Shown in pieces: positions 1 through 10,184 of a stretch of 64,000 nt of DNA. The stretch comes from Psococerastis gibbosa (taxonomy: Eukaryota > Arthropoda > Insecta > Psocodea > Psocidae): contig OZ020490.1 in the NCBI GenBank assembly GCA_963971405.1, positions 28,607,464 through 28,671,463 of the forward strand. The letters are read 5' to 3'. The notes below the pieces were generated by a model. The model did not search any database. It was not told the DNA's origin and saw only the letters and a list, made by a program, of their open reading frames with translations. Each line of letters opens with the position of its first letter. Position 1 is the first letter of the stretch. A program made the translations under genes and the position numbers.

Positions 1-791
1 TAAAGAAAGCCTTACTAAACAGGAACGGAGATTCAAGAAACGAACTCATGGAAAACCAATCACTTCGAGGCAACGCATTATGGTGGAAACATAAAAAATT
101 CGAATATCAGCTTTTGGCTCTCAGAACCTTTGAAAACGGTATAAAAGAGCCCTATCGGAGCTATTTGAGCCACTTTGAATTAGATTCCATTGAAGAGGGC
201 CTCACGAAATGCAAAGCGCTGGATAACAAGCACCAGCAATGGAGCTACTCCGAATTTTTCTCCGAAATTACCACAAGACCCTATCAGCAACCCTTCGAAA
301 ACTCAATCCCGCCGAGGCAGAGACTCAGCCAGCCAAGACTTTGGCAACCGGGTCCATCCGGTTACACCCCGAATCCGTCCGGCTTCGCTCCGAGACCCTC
401 CAAGAAACCACGTTTCTTATAGTCAGCCTAGACAGCCGTTCTACAAACCAGGCTTCAGACCCCCCTTCACTTCTCAAAACACTAAATGGTCTCCGCGCCC
501 TCCACAGGGTCCACTACAAAAGGTAAAAAAGAGGTATGTAACGTCGAAATCGAAGACCAGCAAGCGCACCAGTCTCAGGAGTACCACAAGCAAGGTGAGG
601 GAGAAATTATAAGAAAATGGAGAACAGTAAGAAAAACAAGATGGACAACAGAATGACGGAAATTATACCGTAGATACCGGTCTCCTTCGATCAAGCTACG
701 TAACCGAAATAGACCTCAATTCTCTGAGGTCTTCTATCTCCCGGGTCTGGACCTCAAAATCTCAGACTCAGGTGCTTCGAATTCTATCATA
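1..791 (+). pseudogene. Gag and protease start of a Ty3/gypsy-like relic, left half
   Basis: This is a degenerate retrotransposon stretch. An open frame from 48 to 422 begins NALWWKHKKFEYQ and ends in a proline-, arginine- and glutamine-rich tail like the nucleic-acid-binding end of many insect gypsy Gags. The tail continues in another frame to about 612, so at least one frameshift is present. An aspartic-protease active-site motif (D-S-G-A) is encoded near 768-780, just before the sequence is cut by the Sola-type insertion at 796. The rest of the protease resumes at 8075. Gag's first half and the LTR lie outside the window or are lost. The gypsy assignment is inferred from the protease and pre-RT region on the far side of the insertion. 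Confidence 0.55.
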
Positions 792-975
792 AATTGAAGC
801 CCTTGGAAGCCAACCCATGTAAGTGACATTTTCAGATTTTTTTAGTTAAGTGCACGGTGAAAATTTCCGCACCAAGGACTCCATGAGAAGCCAATCCGTG
901 TAACTGTGCGACTGTTACAGACCAAAATATTGAGGTTTGAAAATGAGTGTAAGTGCAAAGTTGCAGATACATTAA

Positions 976-3900
976 CAGGGCCGTGCCGTCCATTGAGGCA
1001 ATGAGGCAGCCGCTTCAGGCGCCACGCTGCGGGGGGCGCCAAATTGGACAAAAATGTATCCTAAATATACCTTCTAGATTTTCTTTTTATTGAAAACAAA
1101 AATTTTAAATATTGACATGAATGCAATATAAAAAAGAATAAAATTTAAAATAATTGTAAAACTCAGAACTAAACAAACTATTTCAAACTTTTTGGCGGCT
1201 TTTCAGTCGATACTCGATAGGTAAGTGTTTCTTGTTTACGCGTGTCGCGTGGTATCATGTTTGTTTACAAATGGCGCTTGGTTAATTTTTAAAGGCCCAA
1301 ATTGGTGTTTTTTTATTTTCTTGCGAAAAATATCTTTGTGTTAAATTTAAATTTAGCTTCCTCCCCTAATACTCTGCCCTTCCCAATGCCCCAGTGACTG
1401 GTGAGTGCTTTCCGACCCCGTTGGGCTGACTTAAATACAAAGTACAAATCCTCTATACAGACGCCGTGGGTAGCTTTTGTGAACAATTACCTTACCTAGC
1501 TACATACTGTATAAAGTATAACTTATGGTAAGTAAATTTGAGCAGTAGGCTACATATAGTATATGTATTTATTTATGTATGTAGCTATGCTATTGCATAT
1601 TTCAGTGAAGGAAGGGTAGCGCGTTTGCCTTGTACACTACAATAGCTAATTTATTTACTGTAAGTATTTAGGCATTCATTGCCATGGTTGCCGGTTTCCA
1701 TTGGCTAGTATCTGTACTGTATGTGTGGGTGTGCATGCACTATGCACGTAGAGCTAAAGCCTAAACTAATGGATGGATTTTGATCAAACTTCACACATAT
1801 ATTAAGGGACACGAGCACAAAACAGAAGGATTGCAAATTTCACTGCCCCCAAAAATCAGGTTTTCAATTTTTTTTCCTAAAAAACGGCTCTAACGATTTT
1901 GATTAAATTTTAAGAGATGTTAGTCATAAAAATCAATAAAAATACCAAAGTCACTTCCTCCAGAAAATTTGTGTAATTCAGAAAATAATTTATTTCAGTG
2001 CAAGCATGTCAGAAAAACGTGGAAAATTGTCCGGATATCAGAACAAGCTAAAACGACAGAAGAGAGAAGAAGAAAATATAAAGTTGAGTAAAGCTATGAA
2101 GGCCTTCACCAGCAACAATAATTCAACCGAAGAATCGCCTGTGATATTGAATTGTCACGCATCCGAGCCGATAAATGATGATACACCATCGGGACCATCC
2201 AGTTCTAACGAAGTCTCTGAATTAAGTTCTGACCCAGCCTTATGGGGATTTTCAATTACTTCGGCAATTCGTCAAATATTGGTAGAAAGGGGCCCGCAAC
2301 AAGTACGACAATTCCAATTTCCAGCCAACAGCTCAAAACGTAGATTTGTAGCATCAAATTATGAGATGGTTTTGCAAAATGGCGAAGTTGTACAAAGAAA
2401 TTGGCTCATTTATTCTGTTTCAAACGACTCCGTGTTTTGTTTCTGTTGCAAACTTTTTGATCAGTCAGACGTCTCTCAATGGCCAAAAGCAGGCTTTTCC
2501 GATTGGCAGAATATTGGCAGAACCCTCAAGTCTCATGAAAAATCGAAATACCACAGGGATGCCTTTCGAAAATGGAAAGAATTTAACTCAAGATTGCGGA
2601 TGAAAAGAACCATAGACGATGAGTACCAACGACTTACTGAAATGGAGATTCAGCACTGGAGAGGAGTCATTAAAAGAATAATTTCTTTAATTAGGGCGTT
2701 GGCAACGCAATGTTTAGCTCTGCGAGGATCAAATGAACATTTGTTTGCCGAAAATAACGGAAACTTTCTTAAATTTATAGAATTTCTTGCAGAGTTTGAT
2801 CCTGTTATGGAGGAACACATTAGAAGAGTTCAAAGGGCATCAGACAAACCGTCTGTTACTTATTTAAGCAACCGTATACAAGATGAATTGATTCAATTAA
2901 TGGGGCAAACTGTTTTAGAAAAAATTTTGGAATTAACAAATACAGCTAAGTATTTTTCAGTGATAGCAGATTGTACGCCTGATGTAAGCCATACTGAGCA
3001 ACTGTCCTTAACAGTAAGAATTGTTACCCTCAACAAAAAAATTAAAAAGTATGAAATTCATGAATTTTTCGTTGGGTTTTTTGAGGCTACCAATTCGACT
3101 GGTGAAGCTTTGGCTGAGCTTATTCTGGCGCATTTAAAGAAATTGGGATTCACGTTGAAGTGGTTAAGAGGTCAGGGATACGACAATGGCGCCAACATGA
3201 AAGGAGTGAGAAAAGGTGTACAAAGTCGCATCCTTAAAAATTATCCTCGAGCTTTTTATGTGCCATGTGCAAATCATACTTTAAACCTTGTTGTAAATGA
3301 TGCGGCTTCATGTACCTTGGAAACCACATCATTCTTTTCTACCGTACAAGAACTATATAACTTTTTATCCGCTTCTACAAAGCGTTGGGAGGCCTTAAAA
3401 AAACATGTCACTCAGTTGACTATCAAACCCTTGAGTGCTACTAGATGGTCTAGTAGAATCGATGCATTGAAACCACTGAGGTATCAACTAGGCGATGTGT
3501 ATGACACATTGATAGATATCATGGAAGATGAAAGGACTGACGAAGAGGCTAAAGTAAGAGCTAGAGGGTTGGCTAGAAGCATTAATAATTACAAATTTAT
3601 CTGTGGGTTAGTTCTGTGGTATAATATTTTATTTGAAGTGAATGTGGTTTCCAAGTTACTTCAATCAATTACAATAAATCTTTCGGACTGCGTAACACTT
3701 TTATCAGAGACAATTAACAGGATTCAAGCATTTAGAGAAGCAGGGCTGGAGCATATAAAAATTACAGCCAACGAAATCGCAGACGAAATGGAATGCAATA
3801 AGGAATTCCCTAAAGAAATGGAGGTAAGGGCCAGAAAAAAAAAGCGACAATTTGATGAAAAAGCAGAAGATGAACCTTTAAATGAAGAAAAAAAATTTGC

Positions 3901-4742
3901 TGTAAATTTTTTTTATTATATTTTAGACAAAACCATTACTTCATTGTGTGAGCGATTCCAACTTCTACAAAATCATAGTAAGAATTTCCAATTTTTATAT
4001 GATATCTATAAAATTAGAGATATTGATGACGAAACTCTTGAAACTTTTTGTAAAGAACTTGGAAATATTTTAACAGCTGACAATGAATCTGATATAAATG
4101 GAATTGATTTACAAGATGAGTTGCGTGATGTGGCCCGTTTATTGCCTAAATCCATGAAGCCTTTAGACACTCTCAATTATTTAGTGGAAAACGAGTTGGA
4201 ACCGTTGTACGCCAACCTAATTGTGGCCTTACGAATACTCCTCACCCTGCCCGTATCTGTTGCGAGTGGGGAGAGGAGCTTTTCAAAACTGAAAATAATT
4301 AAAAATTATTTAAGAAATTCTATTAGTCAACTGAAACTGTCCAACTTAGCTGTAATATCGATTGAGTCTGGCTTGGCCGCCACTCTCGACTATACTGATT
4401 TGATTGACGAATTTGCCAAATTGAAAGTAAGGAAAGTAAAATTGAAGTAGCCTAATATTGTTAAAATGTACCATTATGCCAGTAATTACTTTCCATTTTA
4501 TGAGGAGTTTCATGAAGAACTAGGAAAATTCTTTTTTATAACTTCAATGCGTAATAAATAATAAATTTTTCTCGATGAAGATGGTTTTGTTTTTATTTGG
4601 GAAATATATTATGTACCTATGGTGCTATACATATATTATATATAGGGCCTATACACTATATACGTATATATAATATATGCATACAAGAGGGCGCCATTTT
4701 CGAACCTTGCTTCATGCTTGAAAAATCCACGGCACGGCACTG
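976..4742 (+). mobile_element. Complete-looking hAT transposon with 8-bp target duplication
   Basis: The ends are CAGGGCCGTGCCGT at 976 and the complementary ACGGCACGGCACTG at 4729-4742, an imperfect inverted repeat of about 14 bp. Identical 8-bp duplications TACATTAA lie at 968-975 and 4743-4750. The 3767-bp element has one long uninterrupted transposase frame. It sits in the 5' part of the Sola-type element, upstream of that element's first coding exon. The 3' flank of the transposase (about 4590-4690) is AT-rich with TATA-type palindromes. The intact frame and perfect duplication suggest a fairly recent insertion. Confidence 0.9.
2006..4450 (+). CDS. hAT-family transposase, ZMYM1-like (814 aa)
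   Basis: The product probably catalyses cut-and-paste transposition of the enclosing hAT element. The N-terminal 80 residues are lysine-rich, with nuclear-signal-like runs. Residues about 85-195 form a TTF-type zinc-finger region with the run CFCCKLF followed by spaced histidines (SHEKSKYH). Residues about 200-450 match the DUF4371-type catalytic fold, with VIADCTPD and the second acidic motif GQGYDNGANM. The C-terminus has the hAT dimerisation block, including PVSVASGERSFSKLK, at about 740-790. Length is usual for the family. The start at 2006 is the first ATG; a TTTATTTCAG acceptor-like run lies just upstream (1989-1998), so a 5' UTR intron is possible. No stop or frameshift is seen, so activity is plausible but untested. 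A domesticated host gene is less likely because the inverted repeats and target duplication are intact. Confidence 0.88.
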   Translation: MSEKRGKLSGYQNKLKRQKREEENIKLSKAMKAFTSNNNSTEESPVILNCHASEPINDDTPSGPSSSNEVSELSSDPALWGFSITSAIRQILVERGPQQVRQFQFPANSSKRRFVASNYEMVLQNGEVVQRNWLIYSVSNDSVFCFCCKLFDQSDVSQWPKAGFSDWQNIGRTLKSHEKSKYHRDAFRKWKEFNSRLRMKRTIDDEYQRLTEMEIQHWRGVIKRIISLIRALATQCLALRGSNEHLFAENNGNFLKFIEFLAEFDPVMEEHIRRVQRASDKPSVTYLSNRIQDELIQLMGQTVLEKILELTNTAKYFSVIADCTPDVSHTEQLSLTVRIVTLNKKIKKYEIHEFFVGFFEATNSTGEALAELILAHLKKLGFTLKWLRGQGYDNGANMKGVRKGVQSRILKNYPRAFYVPCANHTLNLVVNDAASCTLETTSFFSTVQELYNFLSASTKRWEALKKHVTQLTIKPLSATRWSSRIDALKPLRYQLGDVYDTLIDIMEDERTDEEAKVRARGLARSINNYKFICGLVLWYNILFEVNVVSKLLQSITINLSDCVTLLSETINRIQAFREAGLEHIKITANEIADEMECNKEFPKEMEVRARKKKRQFDEKAEDEPLNEEKKFAVNFFYYILDKTITSLCERFQLLQNHSKNFQFLYDIYKIRDIDDETLETFCKELGNILTADNESDINGIDLQDELRDVARLLPKSMKPLDTLNYLVENELEPLYANLIVALRILLTLPVSVASGERSFSKLKIIKNYLRNSISQLKLSNLAVISIESGLAATLDYTDLIDEFAKLKVRKVKLK

Positions 4743-4901
4743 TACATTAAGAAGCCAAGTGAAGTTGCCTGTTCCTTTGGTGGCCAAGAAATGTAATTGT
4801 GTCACTTACACCTCTTTGCCTCCAAGCCGGACTTTGTTTACATTCGCAAATCGAATTCTAAGCGTTGAGACATTGCTCCAAGCAATTATATTTTCTTAAA
4901 A

Positions 4902-7484
4902 ATGGAAGGTAAGAGTGAAATTTTTGCACTTGTTTTCTTATAAAACTGTCCACATTGAAAAATAGCGTGATGCTTGTGTTTTCTTCCTATACAAATTAAC
5001 TAATTACTGCAAAAAAGCATAAGTTAATTTGAGCCTTCATGCATAACCTAACCAGGAACAATATTTTAATATATTCTGATTTTGTTTCAGCAGAAAAACA
5101 AGATTTTGATAAATTTTATGGAGGAGTAGTTGAACCAGAGAGAGACTTATTTGAAGGTAAGCTTTGAAACTATTTAAAAGAAGGGTGTTGATAAAATTCT
5201 TAGTTTAGTGTTGGCTCTAGGCTATTGACTAGGCGCCGCGCTGCCTTCACCATATAGACTTTCCCCAACCGCCCTGCACCCCTGAGTATAATATGTGCAT
5301 TGTATGTACAAAAGTATTTACGGCCATATTGAATGTTTTTTTTCTTGGTCGATCCGGCTGTAGCTGGTCAAGGACATTACAATTTTTAATATACAGTTTG
5401 CATTACTTGTCTGGGAACGAAGCCACGACTTTCCAATTCGCAGCCTAGCTCCCTACCAACTATAATACGGCTGCCTTGTAATATGTAAAAATTTATTTTC
5501 CAGATTCCGATGATGATTTTGATGACCCTAACTACGAACCAGAGACAAGCCCTAAAGCAAAGAGACGGCTGTTTTACATGCCAGGGCACGTTAGTGAATC
5601 TGATTGTGAATCAGTAGTCATTGTGTCAGTGTGTCAGAAACCGACAATGAAAGCCCTGTAAAGAAGCGCAAGAAACAGAGAAAAGTTGCGAATTGGGCTC
5701 GAGTGAGGGCATCAAGTCTGCGAAATCACGGACAAGAATACGTGGATAGGCTGGGCCATTTTCATAAGAAAAAACAAGTTCAGCCACTTGGTGACCATAA
5801 ATGTCACCTAAAATGTTACGAAAAAGTTACAGAAGGAATGAGACAAAAAGTTTTTGAAGAATTTTGGGAATTAGGCAGTTGGAACTTGCAATCATCATTT
5901 CTTCATTCCTGCATCGAAGTTTCTCAGCCTCTTAGAAAGAAGCAAGGTGGAGTAAGGAATCGAAAATGTAGCCTAAAGTTCAAATTGCATTCAACTCATG
6001 TTTGCAAGAACTTTTTTTTAAAGACTCTGGATATAAGTGGCTCAAGGGTGGATTTTCTTGCTAAAAAAATGACTGATGCATCTTCTTTTGTGAGCCCTAA
6101 AGACAAAAGAGGGCAAAAGTTACCAACAAACAAGCATGCAGAGTTCACCGTGAATATAATTAAAGAACACATAAAGTCTTTTCCAAAATATACCAGCCAT
6201 TATAGCAGAAATAAAAATCCGCAACGAAGATATCTTGCTACTGATTTAACATTAAAGAAAATGTACGAACTTTATAGACAGCAATGTAATGTACAGAGTG
6301 TGCAGCCAGTGAAAGAGAGTTTTTACCGCAAGATATTTAACACAAAATTCAACTTAAGCTTTCATCGCCCTTTAACGGATACATGTACCACTTGTGATCA
6401 GTTGCAAGTCAAGATAGAGCATGGAAATCCAGAAGAAAAGAAAAGCGCAGAATTGGCTAAAGCGTTGCATTTGAGGAAAGCTGATGCCGCCAAAGAATGG
6501 AAAAAGTCGGACACTGAAGCCGCCAAAGAAGACCCTACGAAATTGGCAATAGCATTTGACCTTCAAAAAACTCTACCAACCCCGGTACTTACGTGCAGCA
6601 GTGTGTTTTATGCCAGACAGTTATGGACTTACAACTTTAACGTTCATAACTTGGCGACTAACAAAGCCAATATGCACATGTGGCATGAAGGCAATGGCTC
6701 CAGAGGTTGCAACGAAATTGCATCATGCCTTCTGCGTTTCATTGAAACGCTGCCTAAATCGGTAAAACACATTTACTCGTATAGCGACAATTGTGGTGGC
6801 CAAAACAAAAGTCATTTTATTGTCAAGTTTTGGTTGTATGTCATAGCGAACACTGAGATTGAGACGGTAGATCATAAATATTTTGTTCCTGGGCACTCCT
6901 ACATGGAGTGTGACCAGGACTTCGGAATAATCGAGAAGGCAAAAAAAAAAGCAGTGAGTGTGTATGTACCTGATGACTGGTATACATTGGTGGCAACAGC
7001 GCACCGCAAATTCGCTGTTACAAAAATGGAGGAATTCGTAGACTTAGAATTCCTAAATCCGTTCTACCGCCCAAGGGTCAACGGCATTAGTAAAATGGTG
7101 TGGCTCAGATACACAAAAACAGAACCATTCACTTTATTTTGGAAAAATTGTTACAACGAACAAATTCCGTTTTATAAACTAGACATGAGGCCGACCGATG
7201 GAAAGGTTCTCCGTTCGTCAAAAATGGAAGTAGCAAACGTCTTGAAGCTGCCTCCTACAATGCAATTTGCCGAACAAAACCCAGGCATTAAGAAGGAGAA
7301 AAAGGCTGACCTTGTTAAACTGGTGCAGTACATACCTCCAATACACAGATGATTCTATGAAGGGCTAAAAATAAAACCTCTGCTATTAAAGAATAAAACA
7401 AAAAAGCCCACAGAAGAAAGTGACGACGAAGCAGAGGAAGCGGAGGTTTATGATGATGAACTTGATTCCTGTGACTCTGAATAA
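4902..7484 (+). pseudogene. Sola2-like transposase, three exons, frameshifted and with a premature stop
   Basis: Exons can be placed at 4902-4908 (ATG GAA G), 5091-5156 and 5504 onward. All junctions have GT/AG borders and consistent phase. The long body (from about 5631) carries blocks typical of Sola-type proteins in arthropods: cysteine pairs CHLKC and CTTCDQL, FDLQKTLPTP, the acidic motif YSDNCGGQNKS, and GHSYMECDQDFGIIEK, which probably supply the DDE-type catalytic residues. Two lesions are visible. An exact 8-bp tandem duplication (TGTGTCAG twice, 5622-5637) shifts the frame between the acidic N-terminus and the body. An in-frame TGA at 7350-7352 precedes 43 further acidic codons ending at TAA 7482-7484. 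Family assignment is by recalled motifs and the 4-bp target duplication, not by search. Confidence 0.75.
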
Positions 7485-7565
7485 TTAAAACTTTAAAATT
7501 ATAACTTTCACCGAAGCTTTGATGTTTTTATTAAATATGAAATGCCATTTCTCATGAAAGCCTCT

Positions 7566-7675
7566 AAAAGCCGCGTCCAGACTATGCAATAAACGCATTG
7601 CATTACGGTAATGCCGCAATTCTTTTTAGTAGTGCGAAATGCAATGCGTAAATGCTCAGTCTGGACGCGGCTTTT
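7566..7675. repeat. Short palindrome in the 3' part of the Sola-type element
   Basis: The left arm AAAAGCCGCGTCCAGACT (7566-7583) is exactly complementary to the right arm ending at 7675. Between them are imperfect repeats of ATGCAATGCG. A further related half-site, GCATTGCGGCTTTACC, follows at about 7686. This may be a small foldback insertion or transposase-binding repeats of the host element. Confidence 0.6.
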
Positions 7676-8074
7676 CTACGATAAAGCATTGCGGCTTTAC
7701 CGAAATGCAATGCGTTAATGCACAATCAAAATGTGGCCTTAAACATACGTTGAAAAATCGAAACACCCGTTTTGTGCACTAGTACTAAACGCTCCATCCT
7801 CGAAGAGGCCAAGTCAAGTTAAAGATATTTTCAGAAGCCAAGTAGTGCAAGTGACGTACCTTAAAAAAAAAAAAAAAATCTACAAAACGGCCTGCATTAT
7901 GGTAATTTTTTATTTTTAGATTCAAACATACCAATGTTCAAACATACCATTCCGTTATAATTCATGAAAATAGAACAACTAGATCACTTGATATCAGTTC
8001 CTGAACTTTGACATCCATTATCTCGAAATCACAAAAATGTCACTTACACGGGTTGGCTTCCAGGGGCTTCAATT

Positions 8075-8668
8075 GTGAACAGGCCTTTGAGAAATTTCCC
8101 CAATACTTGTTCAAGAAACCATTCACCGTCAAAAGCCTTGGGGCTGAAGTGAAAGCCGACAACAACATCAGCATACCAATTCTGCACGAATTAGGGCTGG
8201 AAGCCTACGTCAGTTTCCATGTATTGGACTGGCATAAAAGGTTCAACGCACTACTAGGGAGTGAAGACTTGAAGCGGCTGAATGCCATCATTAACTACCG
8301 TAATAATACGATCGAAATAGGCGAAAATAGAATCCCTTTTACGCTGGAATACCTATCCATCGAAGTCCCGGTAACCATCGAAAATCCCAGAAACAGAAAT
8401 ATGCGAAATAGTAATACCCGAATGCATCGCCATTGCGAAGGAAGGCAAGTGCAGGATTCCTCTAGAAGTAACCAAAGAAATAAGGACGAGCGAACGAATC
8501 CCTGTCACATCCCTTTGCCAGGTGGATATAACTACCCCTCCAAATAATCGAACCAAGGCCAACCTAAGGAAAACCCTACGATTAGGCCATTTGAACAAGG
8601 AAGAGGCAATAGAGATATTCGAGTTGTGCAGAAGGCACAATGACATCTACCACGAGGGTGACAACTTT
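8075..8668 (+). pseudogene. Protease and pre-RT region of the gypsy-like relic, right half
   Basis: The reading frame continues the aspartic protease interrupted at 791. The frame starting at 8008 includes insertion sequence before 8075. It contains a flap-like stretch and the ALLGSEDLKRLNAIINY block that matches the C-terminal part of insect gypsy-type proteases. A second frame (about 8522-8660) gives LRLGHLNKEEAIEIFELC, like the linker just before reverse transcriptase in insect gypsy elements. The two parts are in different frames, so the copy is dead. Homology fades at about 8668 and no RT is present. Confidence 0.55.
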
Positions 8669-10184
8669 GGTCCCACCCCGCGGTTGTTTCTTTTTTATCG
8701 TACACTAGATGCGTATGAAAGCCCTTTCATCTCTCTTTTTCTGGCAAATTTTGCCATGGGGGGCAATTATGTTAAGGCCAACTTCCAGCAGGAATTGGCC
8801 TAACATACAAACTCATATAATATGATTAAATTAGTGAATGTGGCGGGCCTTAATCCACCACTGCCTTCTCCACTGACGTAGTGGTTGGAGTTGAACTGGA
8901 GTGGGGGACCAATCGGCTGACAGTACTGTAATTGGGGCGTCTGCCCATATAATTGTAAAATATATGAGACTAGTTTTTGAATCCAACCTGTGTGGTTCCT
9001 TCTCTCCAACACCAAGTGCACAACCCTTCCCCGTACGCCGAGTACGAGCGGAAACAAAAATATAAACCAACGGATTTTGAGGTGACTTACTCCAGGGGTG
9101 ACTAATATTTACGTTCAGCTTCCCCTTAACTTACTACATAGTCTTGCTATTCGAATTAAAAATATTGTACCTAGCTACAGCAATGTATTATCCTTATTCC
9201 TTTTCCAGCAAAAGCTTGAGGATGTCGCAATTAACAATATTAATGTTGTTTCTATAGCAGAAATGAAATATAATGCCCCTTCCGCGCTGCACTCGTTCTG
9301 ACCATGAGTAGAAAACGTCAAGTATTCCACTCAGTCGCGGGTCCGTGCTGCTTGCGTTTGACCGGGGAAGGAAAAGGTTTGAAGTGCCACCCTCCCACGC
9401 TTCGGCTTGAGGGGGCACAGGTTGTTATCTCACGTTCAGATGTTCATTTTTGTTGAGAAATACACGGTTTTTCTATTCTATTCTATTCTAAAAGAGATTC
9501 TTTTAAAATTATAAACGAGACGGAGAGCAGAGGAAAAGAAGCAGGATGTAAACAAGTCGCCATAAGGGGGAGACGGAAACGAGAAATTATTGAATTTCGT
9601 TAAATACACCGGGATAATAATAACGGCAGGGGCCCAAAGTAAATAGCAATAAAACCGAGTACATGGAATGCGTAAAGCTTGGATCAATAAAAATCGACAA
9701 CCAAGACCCTGAGAAAGCCAAGAATTTCAAACACCAGAGAGCAACATTACACGAAGATGGCGGCTGTGAAAACGATGTCAGAGCACGGATGACTTCAGCC
9801 AAGTGGCGACATGTGACGGGGATCTTGAGAACAGGAGAATGCAGAATAAAGTCACTCAACTTAAGGAAGAAGAAGAGCAACAGCTACAAGTGGGGGAAAT
9901 GCGAAAGTTGCGTTACTCCCTCGGGTATAACCTAACGGATAGGAGGAGCAACGAAGATAGCATGGTGGGGCCACACGAAGAGGACAGAAGATGGTGCTAC
10001 GAAGTGTAGGTGACTATTCGGTGGAGAACGACCAAGGATGTCCCTAAATACCAAAGGGAGGGAGGACATCAGGACCCTTGGTTGGTTACCAGAAGATGCA
10101 CCTGTACCGCCGACTCCGTGGGAGCGACAATGCGCCATTAAAGGAACGTACGTATACTTCTACGGGGAATCCGTTTAAAAAATA
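8669..10184. other. Intergenic, probably old repeat relics, nothing identified
   Basis: No convincing gene was found. A short hairpin-like run occurs at about 8770-8803. A stretch ending with a (TTCTA)n tail at 9470-9490 resembles the 3' tail of a retroposed element. The open frames around 9663-10009 are short and match nothing I recognise. Confidence 0.5.

Larger units (their letters stand above)
796..8070 (+). mobile_element. Sola-type (Sola2-like) DNA transposon, interrupted by a hAT element
   Basis: The element has inverted ends of about 38 bp (796-833 and 8033-8070, starting GAAGCCC and differing at about three positions). It is flanked by the 4-bp duplication AATT (792-795 and 8071-8074). 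Removing the element and one AATT makes the flanking protease frame continuous, which confirms the boundaries. Subterminal repeats of the motif GAAGCCAA near GTAAGTGAC occur close to both ends (about 872, 4750, 7840). Total length is 7275 bp, of which 3775 bp are the hAT insertion plus its duplication, leaving an original element of about 3.5 kb. A 4-bp target duplication fits the Sola superfamily, and so does the encoded transposase. The transposase is broken, so this copy is probably not autonomous. Confidence 0.8.

Noticed and set aside
8800-9070. Overlapping minus-strand frames of 79-85 codons
   Set aside because: Two competing frames, no recognisable domain, no splice or start context.
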